Counted from the stretch's first letter, positions 1 to 6,725 are shown. The stretch: DNA of 6,911 nucleotides from Chlamydiota bacterium (GCA_021772215.1 JAJFMK010000153.1:1-6911); one strand, 5' to 3'. The notes: generated from the letters alone by a model not told the origin. A program made the numbers and translations.

Positions 1-3000
1 TTAACTGTTTTTAAAACTAGGGAACTCTTATTTGATGCAACTGAAGAAAGGTTAGATAAATAAAGCATTTCTAAAAATAGAATATTTACTATTTCAATAC
101 AGTTCAAGAATTTTAGATTGAGTTGATTATCTGTTGGACTAGTTAAAGGACTTCCTCGAAGGGGAACAGAGTAAGTAGTGTTAATTATTAACCCATCTTT
201 GCAGAATGGTCGAAGAAGTTTATTAATAACTGGTCTTTTCCATTGCACTTTAGATTCAGATAAATGACTGTCCGTTGGGTATACCTCAATTGGAAAATTG
301 TATTTATCAAAAAGATTATAGACATAACTATTCCATATGCGTTCGGTAGCTAGATAACCAAGTCTTAAGATTCCAGCCCCTACCCTAGTTGCCGGTGAAA
401 GTTGAGATTCACATTTTTTCAAGTCAATCTTTTGGAGCACCTTTGCATTGCAAGAAGATCGCATATTTTTTGATTTCTCACCCATTTGAACCCGGAGTTG
501 AGCTACCACTCTCGCTTGACATGTGAATGTCTCTTGTAACAAGTCGATGGGGAAATCTAGCAGCTTCTCAATCGATTCACACTCTTTAAGAGCAACTCTT
601 AGAATATCATTAAACCTTTCTTTTTCGGACGCTGCTACATTGAGAGTAGATAATCTTAGAAGTTGATGAACGATAGAGAAGAAGAGGTATACGTTCACAA
701 TCTTACCCTTTGGATCAACCTGAGCATGATAGAGTGGGGCGGTATAGAGGAAGGGGTTCTGTACAACTGGATCAATGCTACCCGACTTTACTTTCTTAAG
801 GGCATTGACACCGTTTTGGTTACTTTCTGAGCAGTGGCCTAAAGCTAATCGAAGATAGTCAAGGATAGCCGTTAAGTTTGGCTCCTTTTCAGAGTGCATT
901 TCCACAATTTTCTTTTCTATTTCTTGCCTTATAATTTGGGTAGTGCTTGTAAATTCGATTAAGGGCTGGCCCCCTACATCTTCTAGTTTTTCATTCGCTA
1001 CTCCAAGTAGAACAAGAACTTCATTTTTACTATTAACGATCTCTTCATGTAACTCTGAAAATTCACTCTTAAGATCTGATAGTACTCCATCTAATTTGGC
1101 TTCGATCGAATCGTATAGGAGATTGATCTTCTTATCGAGAAATTTCGTCTGTCGCTCAAGCAGCTTGCCCATTGCTTTAATCATTGGGGGAACATATTTA
1201 TCTTTATCATCACTCAACTTCAACTTAATAGCTTGATAGGCCCAAAGTCCAACACCAAAAATTGCACTGCACGCTTGCAATGATTCTAATAGAGGGAGAA
1301 GGCCGTGATTAACGGTATTAGAAATATCAGTGAGTTTAACCGTTTTGATGAAACCACCTGTATTAAATTCTTTTTTTACTAATTGAAAATGAGTGTTGAA
1401 ATCTTTAAGTGCGCTAAGGTTGTTACCGAGTTTGTCGAAATTGAAAATTGTTTTTATAAACATAGAACAAGCTTGTGTTCCAAGTAGATTATCTAATTCA
1501 CGGGCAGTACCACCAATTGAACTATATATGCTACAGCGCATATTGTAGTTTATGTTGCGGTGTGCTTTATATTCCTCAAGTGATAGAGTAAATGCCTCTA
1601 CAAGGCGCCGCTCTTTATCACCTGCTGATTTTCTTTCAATTTTATTATGGAGCTTTTCTCTAAGATCAGAGACTGGTTTGACGTAATTTGCCAGCTTGAT
1701 CTCCTCATCTAGTAACTCAACATTATTTGCATTTTGTTTCGTTAAATCATCTATGTGGTTTAACTCAAATTCTAATGCGGCCTTCTTCGTTTTGCAACTT
1801 TCCAGAGTTCCTTTTAGCAATAACAACTCTTCTTCCTGTTTAGTTGTATCTTTATTGTTATTTTTTCTATTTTTTATCTCATTACTCTTTTTGATAATTT
1901 TTTGTTCTAACCCTGTAAATTCGCTAGTGTATGAAATGCCCCAGAATGCGCTCTGCTTTTCTCCTCCTTCGAGTTTGAAAGCTACCTTACCTAATTTCGT
2001 CTTCCTATTATCACTTTCTTCTTCTAGCTTTTTTTTATCTTCTTCTAACCACTCCCTCTCCTTTTTTAAGCTCTCAAGGTAGACGCTCGGTTTTATGGAG
2101 TCACGGTTTTTTAACAAGAAAGTGACTGCCAAACCCTTTTCTCGTTCGAGCATCGTTAATATTGAAAGTGTCTGTTGCGAATAGAATCCTATAGTTCTCG
2201 TTGTTTCATTAGCCGAATTAAGATGTGATTGGTAACAACCTAATAGTTGATCTCTCCTCTTTCCAGCTGCTAGAGAGACTATTTGAGCGCCCTGAGATGC
2301 CGTTCCAAATGCAAAAGCAACTGTTGAAGCTAATGGAGCGGCAGCGGGAAAAAGAAGCCCAATCGCCGTTGCATCGTCACGAACGAAGGATGCAAGTATA
2401 GCTAGTTTTCCATAGTAGCTATAGTAGTTATTCTGTTTATCAATAGCGGGGTCGTAAAATTCTTTGATCTTTTTGCAAGCATTACTAAACTCAATCGCTC
2501 TTTCCTCAAAATTATCCTTATATCTTCGATATTTAATAATACTATCTGTCACATCCTGAGATTTTTTAATATATTCATCGGTAAATTTACCAATGAATTT
2601 CACCCGATCTTCAATGGTTTTACCAGTGATAACGCCTTTTAAGTTCTGTACAACTGCCTCATAGTTGGGTTGAATATAATTACTGAGATTCAAGTTCAAG
2701 TTAAGGATCCCATTAAGCTGCTTAAACGAGTCTGTAAGACGCTTTTTCTCCATCTCTTTTTGTTGGGTTTGGGAATCTATCTCTAAATAGCTTGAAACAG
2801 CAGAGGCTATTCCATGAACCAGCACTTTTGCAGCATTTTGATAATCAGCTTCTTTTTTCGTAGAGAGGTCCTTATGGGGCTGACCGTAAGTCTTTTTTTG
2901 GAGATTAATGTCTTTTTCAACGGCATCACAGATTTTGTCACGAGCTTCAGCAGTTAGATCAGAAATTAATATGTTTTTCACCTGATCTACAGGTATTCCA

Positions 3001-4085
3001 TCTGGAAAGAGTCGTTCTAAATCTTTATTAGAAATTGTTTCAGAGCGACCTGCTGCTCTTTTTTCTTTTTGAAGGTTTTCAACGGAAAATTTTAAAACAG
3101 CGTGTTTTTCCTCTTCTGTTTGAGCCATTTTTAAAAGACGTGAACATTGTTGCGTAGATAGCTGTTCTGGAAAGCAGCTTCTTAGATCCTCTATGGTGAT
3201 AGGTTTGGCAGTTTCAGGACTCTTTTGTATCGAATCTTTAAGGATTTTATAGCCCTCTGTTAGAACATGCTTCTCAGCTTCACGAGTTATATTTAGAGCG
3301 AGAACAGTGGGAATATCATTGATCCCCATTCCATCAGGATAGTAATTATTGAGTTCATTAAATGATATTTTCTCTAATTTTTTATCGATATTATAGTTAC
3401 AAATTCCATCGAACATTAATCCCACAGTATGTGAAAGACGTCCAGACATAGGGATAAAGCCCAGGATGTTCTTACCTGCTGTTCTTGTTTTTTCCACGTC
3501 TTCGTTCCATGAACTCTGATTGATGGATTGAACATTTCTCATCTGTAGCGCAACAGCTCTATCCTTCTCACTTAATGTGCTTGGTTCACACACTTTTAAT
3601 GAAATCAAGAGGAGTGTCTGGTGGTTTTCGCTCTTTAGATCTAGCTCTTGAATGTCCTGACTTAATAAATAACTTTTAGTGAGGTTATAAGCTTCAAAAT
3701 GCTTCTCTAAGTTAGCTGGCGGGTTTTGAAAGACTGGAATTGCTAGATCATCATCGTTGCAGGTAAAAGGGTAATTTGCCCAGTTTGCTGCTTGCTGGAA
3801 GAGTTCCTGATCTTCTTGTGTGAATTTAAGGGTGTCTGCAGGAATAGTTGAGGGATTTTTAACTCTCTCTTGCGTAAGGTCGTTAATATTTAGTGCAATC
3901 ATCAGCATCTTTTGATGCTGTTCATTATTTAAACTTAACATCCCATCTTCAAACATACCTGCTGTTATCTGATAGGCCCTGATATAATTTAACGATCGAT
4001 CAAAATTAGGAAGAGAATGCAAGGCGACAAACCTCTCTACCCTCTGAAAAGTATCTAGATCAAAATTCGATAGCCCTGAAGCCAT
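1..4085 (-). CDS. Giant repeat- and coiled-coil-containing protein, function unknown (3' end beyond window)
   Basis: I translated the minus strand by hand from the ATG at 4085-4083. It stays open for 1361 codons to the left edge, so the C-terminus is missing. An in-frame TAA lies five codons upstream, and GGAGG at 4091-4095 sits 5 bases before the ATG, which fixes the start. There is no signal peptide. In order, I see: a two-copy repeat (about residues 27-175); three tandem 55-56-residue repeats (240-405); a helical stretch (410-560); a 37-residue span without charged residues (572-608), flanked by DD and KRR; Lys/Glu-rich coiled-coil-like helices (665-820); a hydrophobic stretch (927-950); and another coiled-coil-like stretch (975-1065). 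The region 1100-1361 is mixed and contains scattered cysteines. I see no ATPase, protease or nuclease motif. The architecture could suit a secreted effector, an inclusion-membrane-type protein or a helical pore former; this is inference. I am sure of the gene but not of its function. Confidence 0.93.
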   Translation of the reverse strand, partial: MASGLSNFDLDTFQRVERFVALHSLPNFDRSLNYIRAYQITAGMFEDGMLSLNNEQHQKMLMIALNINDLTQERVKNPSTIPADTLKFTQEDQELFQQAANWANYPFTCNDDDLAIPVFQNPPANLEKHFEAYNLTKSYLLSQDIQELDLKSENHQTLLLISLKVCEPSTLSEKDRAVALQMRNVQSINQSSWNEDVEKTRTAGKNILGFIPMSGRLSHTVGLMFDGICNYNIDKKLEKISFNELNNYYPDGMGINDIPTVLALNITREAEKHVLTEGYKILKDSIQKSPETAKPITIEDLRSCFPEQLSTQQCSRLLKMAQTEEEKHAVLKFSVENLQKEKRAAGRSETISNKDLERLFPDGIPVDQVKNILISDLTAEARDKICDAVEKDINLQKKTYGQPHKDLSTKKEADYQNAAKVLVHGIASAVSSYLEIDSQTQQKEMEKKRLTDSFKQLNGILNLNLNLSNYIQPNYEAVVQNLKGVITGKTIEDRVKFIGKFTDEYIKKSQDVTDSIIKYRRYKDNFEERAIEFSNACKKIKEFYDPAIDKQNNYYSYYGKLAILASFVRDDATAIGLLFPAAAPLASTVAFAFGTASQGAQIVSLAAGKRRDQLLGCYQSHLNSANETTRTIGFYSQQTLSILTMLEREKGLAVTFLLKNRDSIKPSVYLESLKKEREWLEEDKKKLEEESDNRKTKLGKVAFKLEGGEKQSAFWGISYTSEFTGLEQKIIKKSNEIKNRKNNNKDTTKQEEELLLLKGTLESCKTKKAALEFELNHIDDLTKQNANNVELLDEEIKLANYVKPVSDLREKLHNKIERKSAGDKERRLVEAFTLSLEEYKAHRNINYNMRCSIYSSIGGTARELDNLLGTQACSMFIKTIFNFDKLGNNLSALKDFNTHFQLVKKEFNTGGFIKTVKLTDISNTVNHGLLPLLESLQACSAIFGVGLWAYQAIKLKLSDDKDKYVPPMIKAMGKLLERQTKFLDKKINLLYDSIEAKLDGVLSDLKSEFSELHEEIVNSKNEVLVLLGVANEKLEDVGGQPLIEFTSTTQIIRQEIEKKIVEMHSEKEPNLTAILDYLRLALGHCSESNQNGVNALKKVKSGSIDPVVQNPFLYTAPLYHAQVDPKGKIVNVYLFFSIVHQLLRLSTLNVAASEKERFNDILRVALKECESIEKLLDFPIDLLQETFTCQARVVAQLRVQMGEKSKNMRSSCNAKVLQKIDLKKCESQLSPATRVGAGILRLGYLATERIWNSYVYNLFDKYNFPIEVYPTDSHLSESKVQWKRPVINKLLRPFCKDGLIINTTYSVPLRGSPLTSPTDNQLNLKFLNCIEIVNILFLEMLYLSNLSSVASNKSSLVLKTV
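2871..3368 (-). repeat. Three tandem 55-56-residue protein repeats inside the giant gene
   Basis: Three units begin at residues 240, 296 and 351 of the giant protein. Each starts I-[ST]-x-x-[DE]-L, with an aromatic or Phe at +9 and Pro at +10 (YYPDG, CFPEQ, LFPDG). A Thr lies at exactly +27 in all three (T267, T323, T378), followed by an acidic/basic helix. There are no gaps over the first 28 positions. The DNA has diverged, so this is an old protein-level duplication rather than a recent DNA repeat. It probably forms a small helical solenoid. Confidence 0.75.
3561..4007 (-). repeat. Two-copy N-terminal protein repeat (about 95-98 residues apart) in the giant gene
   Basis: Residues 50-65 (LSLNNEQHQKMLMIAL) and 148-163 (LDLKSENHQTLLLISL) match at most positions. 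Upstream of each is a second shared piece, A-Y-x-[IL]-T (residues 37-41 and 132-136), with a 3-residue length difference between the pieces. The units are weaker than the 55-residue set further along and look like an independent duplication of an all-helical module. Confidence 0.55.
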
Positions 4086-4110
4086 GTTTTCCTCCAATTA
4101 AGCCTGACAC

Positions 4111-4140
4111 ATCGTAGAACTATATTGAAAATTTGGTCAA
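4111..4140 (-). promoter_or_regulatory. Candidate promoter of the giant gene
   Basis: Reading the minus strand, TTGACC (4140-4135) matches the -35 consensus at 5 of 6 positions. It is followed after 18 bases by TACGAT (4116-4111), a 4 of 6 match to the -10 box. The start of transcription would fall near 4104, giving a short leader of about 20 bases that carries the GGAGG ribosome site. The gene is then its own transcription unit, separate from the toxin-antitoxin pair upstream. A TATAGT lies in between but at the wrong spacing for this -35. Confidence 0.45.
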
Positions 4141-4160
4141 GGAGAGAAATGAAAATTTAA

Positions 4161-4340
4161 ATACTTCAGAGTGGGAAGGCTCCTGCAGAATAAAGCTATG
4201 AGATCAAATATCGCGGATGCCAAGAAGATTGGGCCATGACTAAAGGAACTTCTTCTAACATATTGGCTGTAAATGTGATACGAATTTATATGTCTTATAG
4301 CTCAAAAAGCATCAGAAATATGGGTTATAGAGGAGGTTTT
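4161..4340 (+). pseudogene. C-terminal fragment of an FGE/sulfatase-modifying-factor domain protein
   Basis: The plus-strand frame reads APAE-stop-SYEIKYRGC and later SSKSIRNMGYR before a stop at 4383-4385. The C-terminal end of formylglycine-generating-enzyme (FGE-sulfatase) domains typically carries P-x-G-x-Y-R-V-x-R-G-G-S-W and, some 30 residues on, S-x-R-S-x-x-x-G-F-R. The order and rough spacing agree; here RGGSW has eroded to RGCQEDW and a TAA (4191-4193) interrupts the frame. There is no usable start and no upstream domain, since a stop lies at 4158-4160 and the promoter of the giant gene follows immediately. I judge it a dead gene end. In Chlamydiota such domains occur alone or at the end of Pkn1-type kinases (known). 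The match is by eye only and could be chance. Confidence 0.4.
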
Positions 4341-4365
4341 ATCAATTATAGTTTGGAATTGGGAG

Positions 4366-4443
4366 CTACAAGATTAGCCCTATGAGGGGAGCCACTCCTC
4401 CTCTACACGGCTCACAATGCTTTTCACCAAGTGGACGATCCAT
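4366..4443 (-). pseudogene. 5' remnant of a pterin-4a-carbinolamine dehydratase gene
   Basis: From the ATG at 4443-4441 the minus strand encodes 25 residues and then stops at TAG (4368-4366). The peptide contains GEKHCEPCRGGVAPL, close to the hallmark N-terminus of bacterial pterin-4a-carbinolamine dehydratases (K-x-C-x-P-C-x-G-G-x-P-P-L). Those enzymes, usually about 95-110 residues, recycle the tetrahydrobiopterin cofactor of aromatic amino acid hydroxylases. None of the three frames after the stop shows the catalytic HHP motif, so the gene is truncated or heavily decayed. An SD-like AAGAG lies just upstream of the ATG and a TATAAT lies at 4487-4482, so the original start region seems preserved. 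It sits 65 bases after the toxin gene on the same strand. Confidence 0.55.
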
Positions 4444-4508
4444 CACGCAACTCTTAAAATTCTCGCAAGAAGATAAAACTTATTATAAAACGGTTTCTCA
4501 TACTACAT

Positions 4509-4898
4509 TTACGGTTTAAAGATATGCAATGAGAGCTCTTTAATTGGCTTGAAATGTTTTCTGTTTGCAGATGTAAGAGGAAGCGAATTTTCAATTGCTG
4601 TTGCTGCAATCAATGCATCACCTGCTCTCACTCCACATGAAATTCCATATTCCTCAACATAGATCAGAGCGCGGTGACCTATATTTTCTGTTAAGGGAAG
4701 AACAATAAAATCGAACTCTGATAGGAAATTTTTTATATTTTTATGATCCTGTTTCGTTCTTGCGCACTGCAAAAGCTCCATATAAGTCTGAATCGAAATT
4801 TCCCGACTCACCTCTTTTTCTATTACCTTTGCAGCCTTGCTGCTGCCTCGTTGGGCCCAGATAAGAACATCCGTGTCAAAGATCACGATATCTACCAC
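4509..4898 (-). CDS. vapC: VapC-family PIN-domain ribonuclease toxin
   Basis: The 129-residue product has the normal length and layout of VapC toxins, Mg-dependent ribonucleases that cut RNA and halt growth when free of antitoxin. The PIN acidic residues are visible: D8 in IFDTDVLIW, E41 in TYMELLQCA, and D94 in AGDALIAATAIE. TSANRKHF (N112) follows where the family usually has T-x-N-x-x-x-F. All expected active-site positions are present, so the toxin looks intact. The start taken here is GTG at 4898, which overlaps the antitoxin gene by 23 bases. A second GTG at 4886 would give MIFDTDVLIW and an 11-base overlap, and neither has a strong ribosome site of its own. Overlap implies translation coupled to the antitoxin. 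Cytoplasmic. Confidence 0.9.
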   Translation of the reverse strand: MVDIVIFDTDVLIWAQRGSSKAAKVIEKEVSREISIQTYMELLQCARTKQDHKNIKNFLSEFDFIVLPLTENIGHRALIYVEEYGISCGVRAGDALIAATAIENSLPLTSANRKHFKPIKELSLHIFKP

Positions 4899-5115
4899 TT
4901 CTTAAGCTGTCCATTGTATCCGAAACAGCCTCTTTTTCTTCCGTATACATTCCAAAGAAAGGATGATCTTCAACACGATTTTCTGTCTTTCGTTTGCAAG
5001 GAAATATCCGCCCTTTTAACTTTCCATGATAAAGAATATTTACCACTTCATTTCGATCCAAAGCTTGTAGGATCTCTTTAGTGCGGTATCTAAGATCTAA
5101 TATTGATGCGTCCAT
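4876..5115 (-). CDS. vapB: Phd/YefM-type antitoxin paired with VapC
   Basis: The protein is 79 residues long and begins at an ATG with GGAGGT five bases upstream. Residues 4-40 (ILDLRYRTKEILQALDRNE, then HGKLKGRIFP) fit the Phd/YefM DNA-binding fold, whose dimer binds the operon's own promoter. The tail from about residue 48 (VEDHPFFGM, ending LRSGRYRDL) matches the usual C-terminal pattern HP-x-F-G-M ... LR-x-GR-x-x-x-L of antitoxins that cap VapC PIN toxins. It lies first in the operon, overlapping the toxin gene, the common order. By family knowledge it neutralises VapC and represses its own promoter. The name vapB follows the toxin partner; the fold is Phd-like rather than AbrB-like. Confidence 0.85.
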   Translation of the reverse strand: MDASILDLRYRTKEILQALDRNEVVNILYHGKLKGRIFPCKRKTENRVEDHPFFGMYTEEKEAVSDTMDSLRSGRYRDL

Positions 5116-5119
5116 TACT

Positions 5120-5215
5120 CACCTCCAACTAACCCTAGTATACAAAAAAAAGACATTTTAATTATACATTTTTGCACTTCCAACTAACGGTAAACAAGTT
5201 AGAAAGACATTAAAT
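5120..5215. repeat. Imperfect tandem duplication in the vapBC leader
   Basis: CACCTCCAACTAAC at 5120-5133 recurs as CACTTCCAACTAAC at 5175-5188 (13 of 14). AGACATT at 5151-5157 recurs at 5205-5211, an offset of 54 instead of 55, so the two copies of roughly 40 bases are related along their length. Copy 1 contains the antitoxin ribosome site (GGAGGT on the minus strand). Copy 2 has the matching GGAAGT followed by an ATG (5169-5167) that opens only a three-codon frame. It is either an iterated operator or a scar of a duplicated gene start. Confidence 0.55.
5161..5166 (-). promoter_or_regulatory. -10 box of the vapBC promoter
   Basis: The minus strand reads a perfect TATAAT here, 45 bases upstream of the antitoxin ATG. 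I find no good -35 at 16-18 bases. A second -10-like TATACT lies at 5143-5138, and both are preceded by TG (TGTATAAT and TGTATACT, 24 bases apart). The paired TGTATA elements could also be operator half-sites for the antitoxin. Confidence 0.4.
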
Positions 5216-5218
5216 GAC

Positions 5219-6031
5219 CTACTCCTTCGTGCTGGTCACATCCCAGTTGATGCAGCTTGGGGCAACCCAGGAGGGAAGAGAGGTGCGAAAAGCTGCTTCG
5301 AAGTCACTGCCGAGGGACTGCTGTAGACTTTTGTCGCAGGCGAGAGCTGTTCTAAGCTCGTTGCGCTTGGCGATCACCTCATCGGCAAGGGCCTCACTTT
5401 GAAAGATGGCGACCAAGATCTCCTTGGAAGTTAAATAGAGACGTATGGGCTTTTCGAAATCTTTTACAGTAACGAGATCGATAAATGAGCGGCTCTTTTT
5501 GTCGTCGAGATCCTCTTTACCGACCTCTTTGGGAGGCTTTTGAAAGAGATGGTACCAAAATTGGCGCTGCGCCGGATCGTCAAAGGGTAGAGCGAGGAGA
5601 TCAGAGTTCTCTTTTGGCAGATCTCGCCCCTTAAGTGAGTTGATAATCTGATCGATGATAAGAGGATTTTCGGCTACAGCCTCCTTGTAGAAGAGCTTGT
5701 CACCAAAGAGCTGATCGAGAAGGTTTTTGAAGAGTTGCCTTGTGAAAGTGGCATTAGCGAGATCTGGCTGATCCTTCATCAAGGTGCTTAAAGAGCACTT
5801 TCTTGTCGCTTGAACATTCGGCCCCCTATCACCACCGCCTTTGTGCTCCAACACATGTGTATCTTCGTAGCGCTCTCTTTCAACTCTGTTAGCCTCTTCC
5901 CAACGTTTAGACTGATATTCGACAGCATACTGCTTATCAACACTTTGATGAACCAGGTAGTTCTGGAGGCGGCTATAGGTAATGATGGTGACTAGTGAGA
6001 TCATTACAAAGACGAGAGGTAAGACATTCAT
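5219..6031 (-). CDS. Membrane-anchored protein of a pseudopilin operon, function unknown
   Basis: The 270-residue protein begins MNVLPLVFVMISLVTIITYS, a single N-terminal membrane helix (about residues 3-19) with no cleavable pseudopilin motif. A charged, probably helical stretch and a soluble domain outside the membrane follow. The soluble part has no catalytic motif that I recognise. The start ATG (6031-6029) overlaps the TGA of the upstream pseudopilin gene as ATGA, so translation is almost certainly coupled and the two products probably work in one complex. The short N-terminus followed at once by a hydrophobic helix is like that of PilX/GspK-type minor pilins lacking the usual cleavage site. 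By position and size it may correspond to the chlamydial CT566 protein (from memory, unverified). Stop TAG at 5221-5219; no clear terminator follows. Confidence 0.85.
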   Translation of the reverse strand: MNVLPLVFVMISLVTIITYSRLQNYLVHQSVDKQYAVEYQSKRWEEANRVERERYEDTHVLEHKGGGDRGPNVQATRKCSLSTLMKDQPDLANATFTRQLFKNLLDQLFGDKLFYKEAVAENPLIIDQIINSLKGRDLPKENSDLLALPFDDPAQRQFWYHLFQKPPKEVGKEDLDDKKSRSFIDLVTVKDFEKPIRLYLTSKEILVAIFQSEALADEVIAKRNELRTALACDKSLQQSLGSDFEAAFRTSLPSWVAPSCINWDVTSTKE

Positions 6032-6717
6032 CCAGCCACCTCGGAATCTGTATAATTAAGAGGATAGTCATGCTTATTAACAAAGAAGTAAAACTCCCTA
6101 CCATTTCCATGGTGAGAGAAATTGACCCTGATCATAGGAGGGATCCTGTGCCAGGCAAGGTTCCAGTACTCTATCCAGCCGATGCGAGGCGGCTCACTCC
6201 CCTCATTGTCTCGAATTCCTTCACTCTCAACAACTTTCTTTAAATCATGTGGAACATAGAATGAAAATTTGAGATCCTCCACTCCTTCAGCTAAAACCTC
6301 AAGGCGCATCTCCTTCTTATAATCCTCCTCACTCTTTGGCTTTGGCCAGCTAGCCAGGATAAGTCTCCCCTCATGATCAACAAAGAGCCTTCCTAAGTTC
6401 TTATTACAGAAATGCTCATCCGTATCATCACCATTCTCAAAGGCAAAGAGAAGAGATTCATAAGGGCCAGCGGGGATTCTCTCTGTATAGAGAACGTTTC
6501 CATCCTTCTCTTTTGACCAGCAAATCTTTGAAAATAAAGTATTTAGGCGCAGTTCTAGATAACGCACCCCGAAAACCTCTTCGCGTTTTTTTTCTATCAT
6601 CGCCCCTTCGGTCATTAACGACCCATAAGAGGAAAAGAGCACTCCGAGAAGGAGAGTTAAAAGGGATAGGGAGATCACCACCTCGATGAGGGTGAGCGCG
6701 CGCTTTCTCATCATCAT
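6028..6717 (-). CDS. Type II secretion/type IV pilus-type pseudopilin
   Basis: The N-terminus MMMRKRA|LTLIEV then a run of about 20 hydrophobic residues is the class III (prepilin peptidase) signal: basic leader, cut after Ala, Glu at +5 of the mature protein, and a helix that packs the pseudopilus core. The rest of about 200 residues is soluble and would lie outside the inner membrane. At about 229 residues it is the size of a minor pseudopilin such as GspJ rather than the major GspG. A TTG at 6723 would extend the frame by two residues. I prefer one of the three consecutive ATGs (6717, 6714, 6711), because a longer leader adds nothing and no ribosome site supports the TTG. It heads the operon with the downstream membrane-anchored gene and overlaps it by 4 bases. 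It may match the Chlamydia-specific CT567/DUF1494 type (from memory). Confidence 0.88.
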   Translation of the reverse strand: MMMRKRALTLIEVVISLSLLTLLLGVLFSSYGSLMTEGAMIEKKREEVFGVRYLELRLNTLFSKICWSKEKDGNVLYTERIPAGPYESLLFAFENGDDTDEHFCNKNLGRLFVDHEGRLILASWPKPKSEEDYKKEMRLEVLAEGVEDLKFSFYVPHDLKKVVESEGIRDNEGSEPPRIGWIEYWNLAWHRIPPMIRVNFSHHGNGREFYFFVNKHDYPLNYTDSEVAG

Positions 6718-6725
6718 AGCCAATA

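Noticed and set aside
943..1236. Plus-strand frame of 97 codons
   Set aside because: Lies wholly opposite the giant minus-strand gene, has Ser-rich composition typical of an antisense shadow, and no ribosome site.
2031..2038. Run of eight A (minus strand) in the giant gene, a possible slippage site
   Set aside because: The frame continues intact on both sides with the same character, and no conserved structure follows; ordinary in an A-rich coiled-coil gene.
1696..2082. Plus-strand frame of 128 codons with many Ser, Leu and Phe
   Set aside because: It mirrors the Lys/Glu-rich coiled-coil part of the giant gene; the membrane-like look is the complement of AAA/GAA codons.
4384..4402. GAGGGGAG ... 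CTCCTCCTC as a terminator hairpin
   Set aside because: The stem corresponds to the RGGVAPL codons of the dehydratase remnant and is not followed by a T-run.
4743..5081. Plus-strand frame of 112 codons
   Set aside because: Antisense to the intact toxin and antitoxin genes, both of which show family motifs.
5214..5402. Plus-strand frames at 5214-5402, 5810-5995 and 5995-6243
   Set aside because: All antisense to the pseudopilin operon genes; no ribosome sites or recognisable domains.
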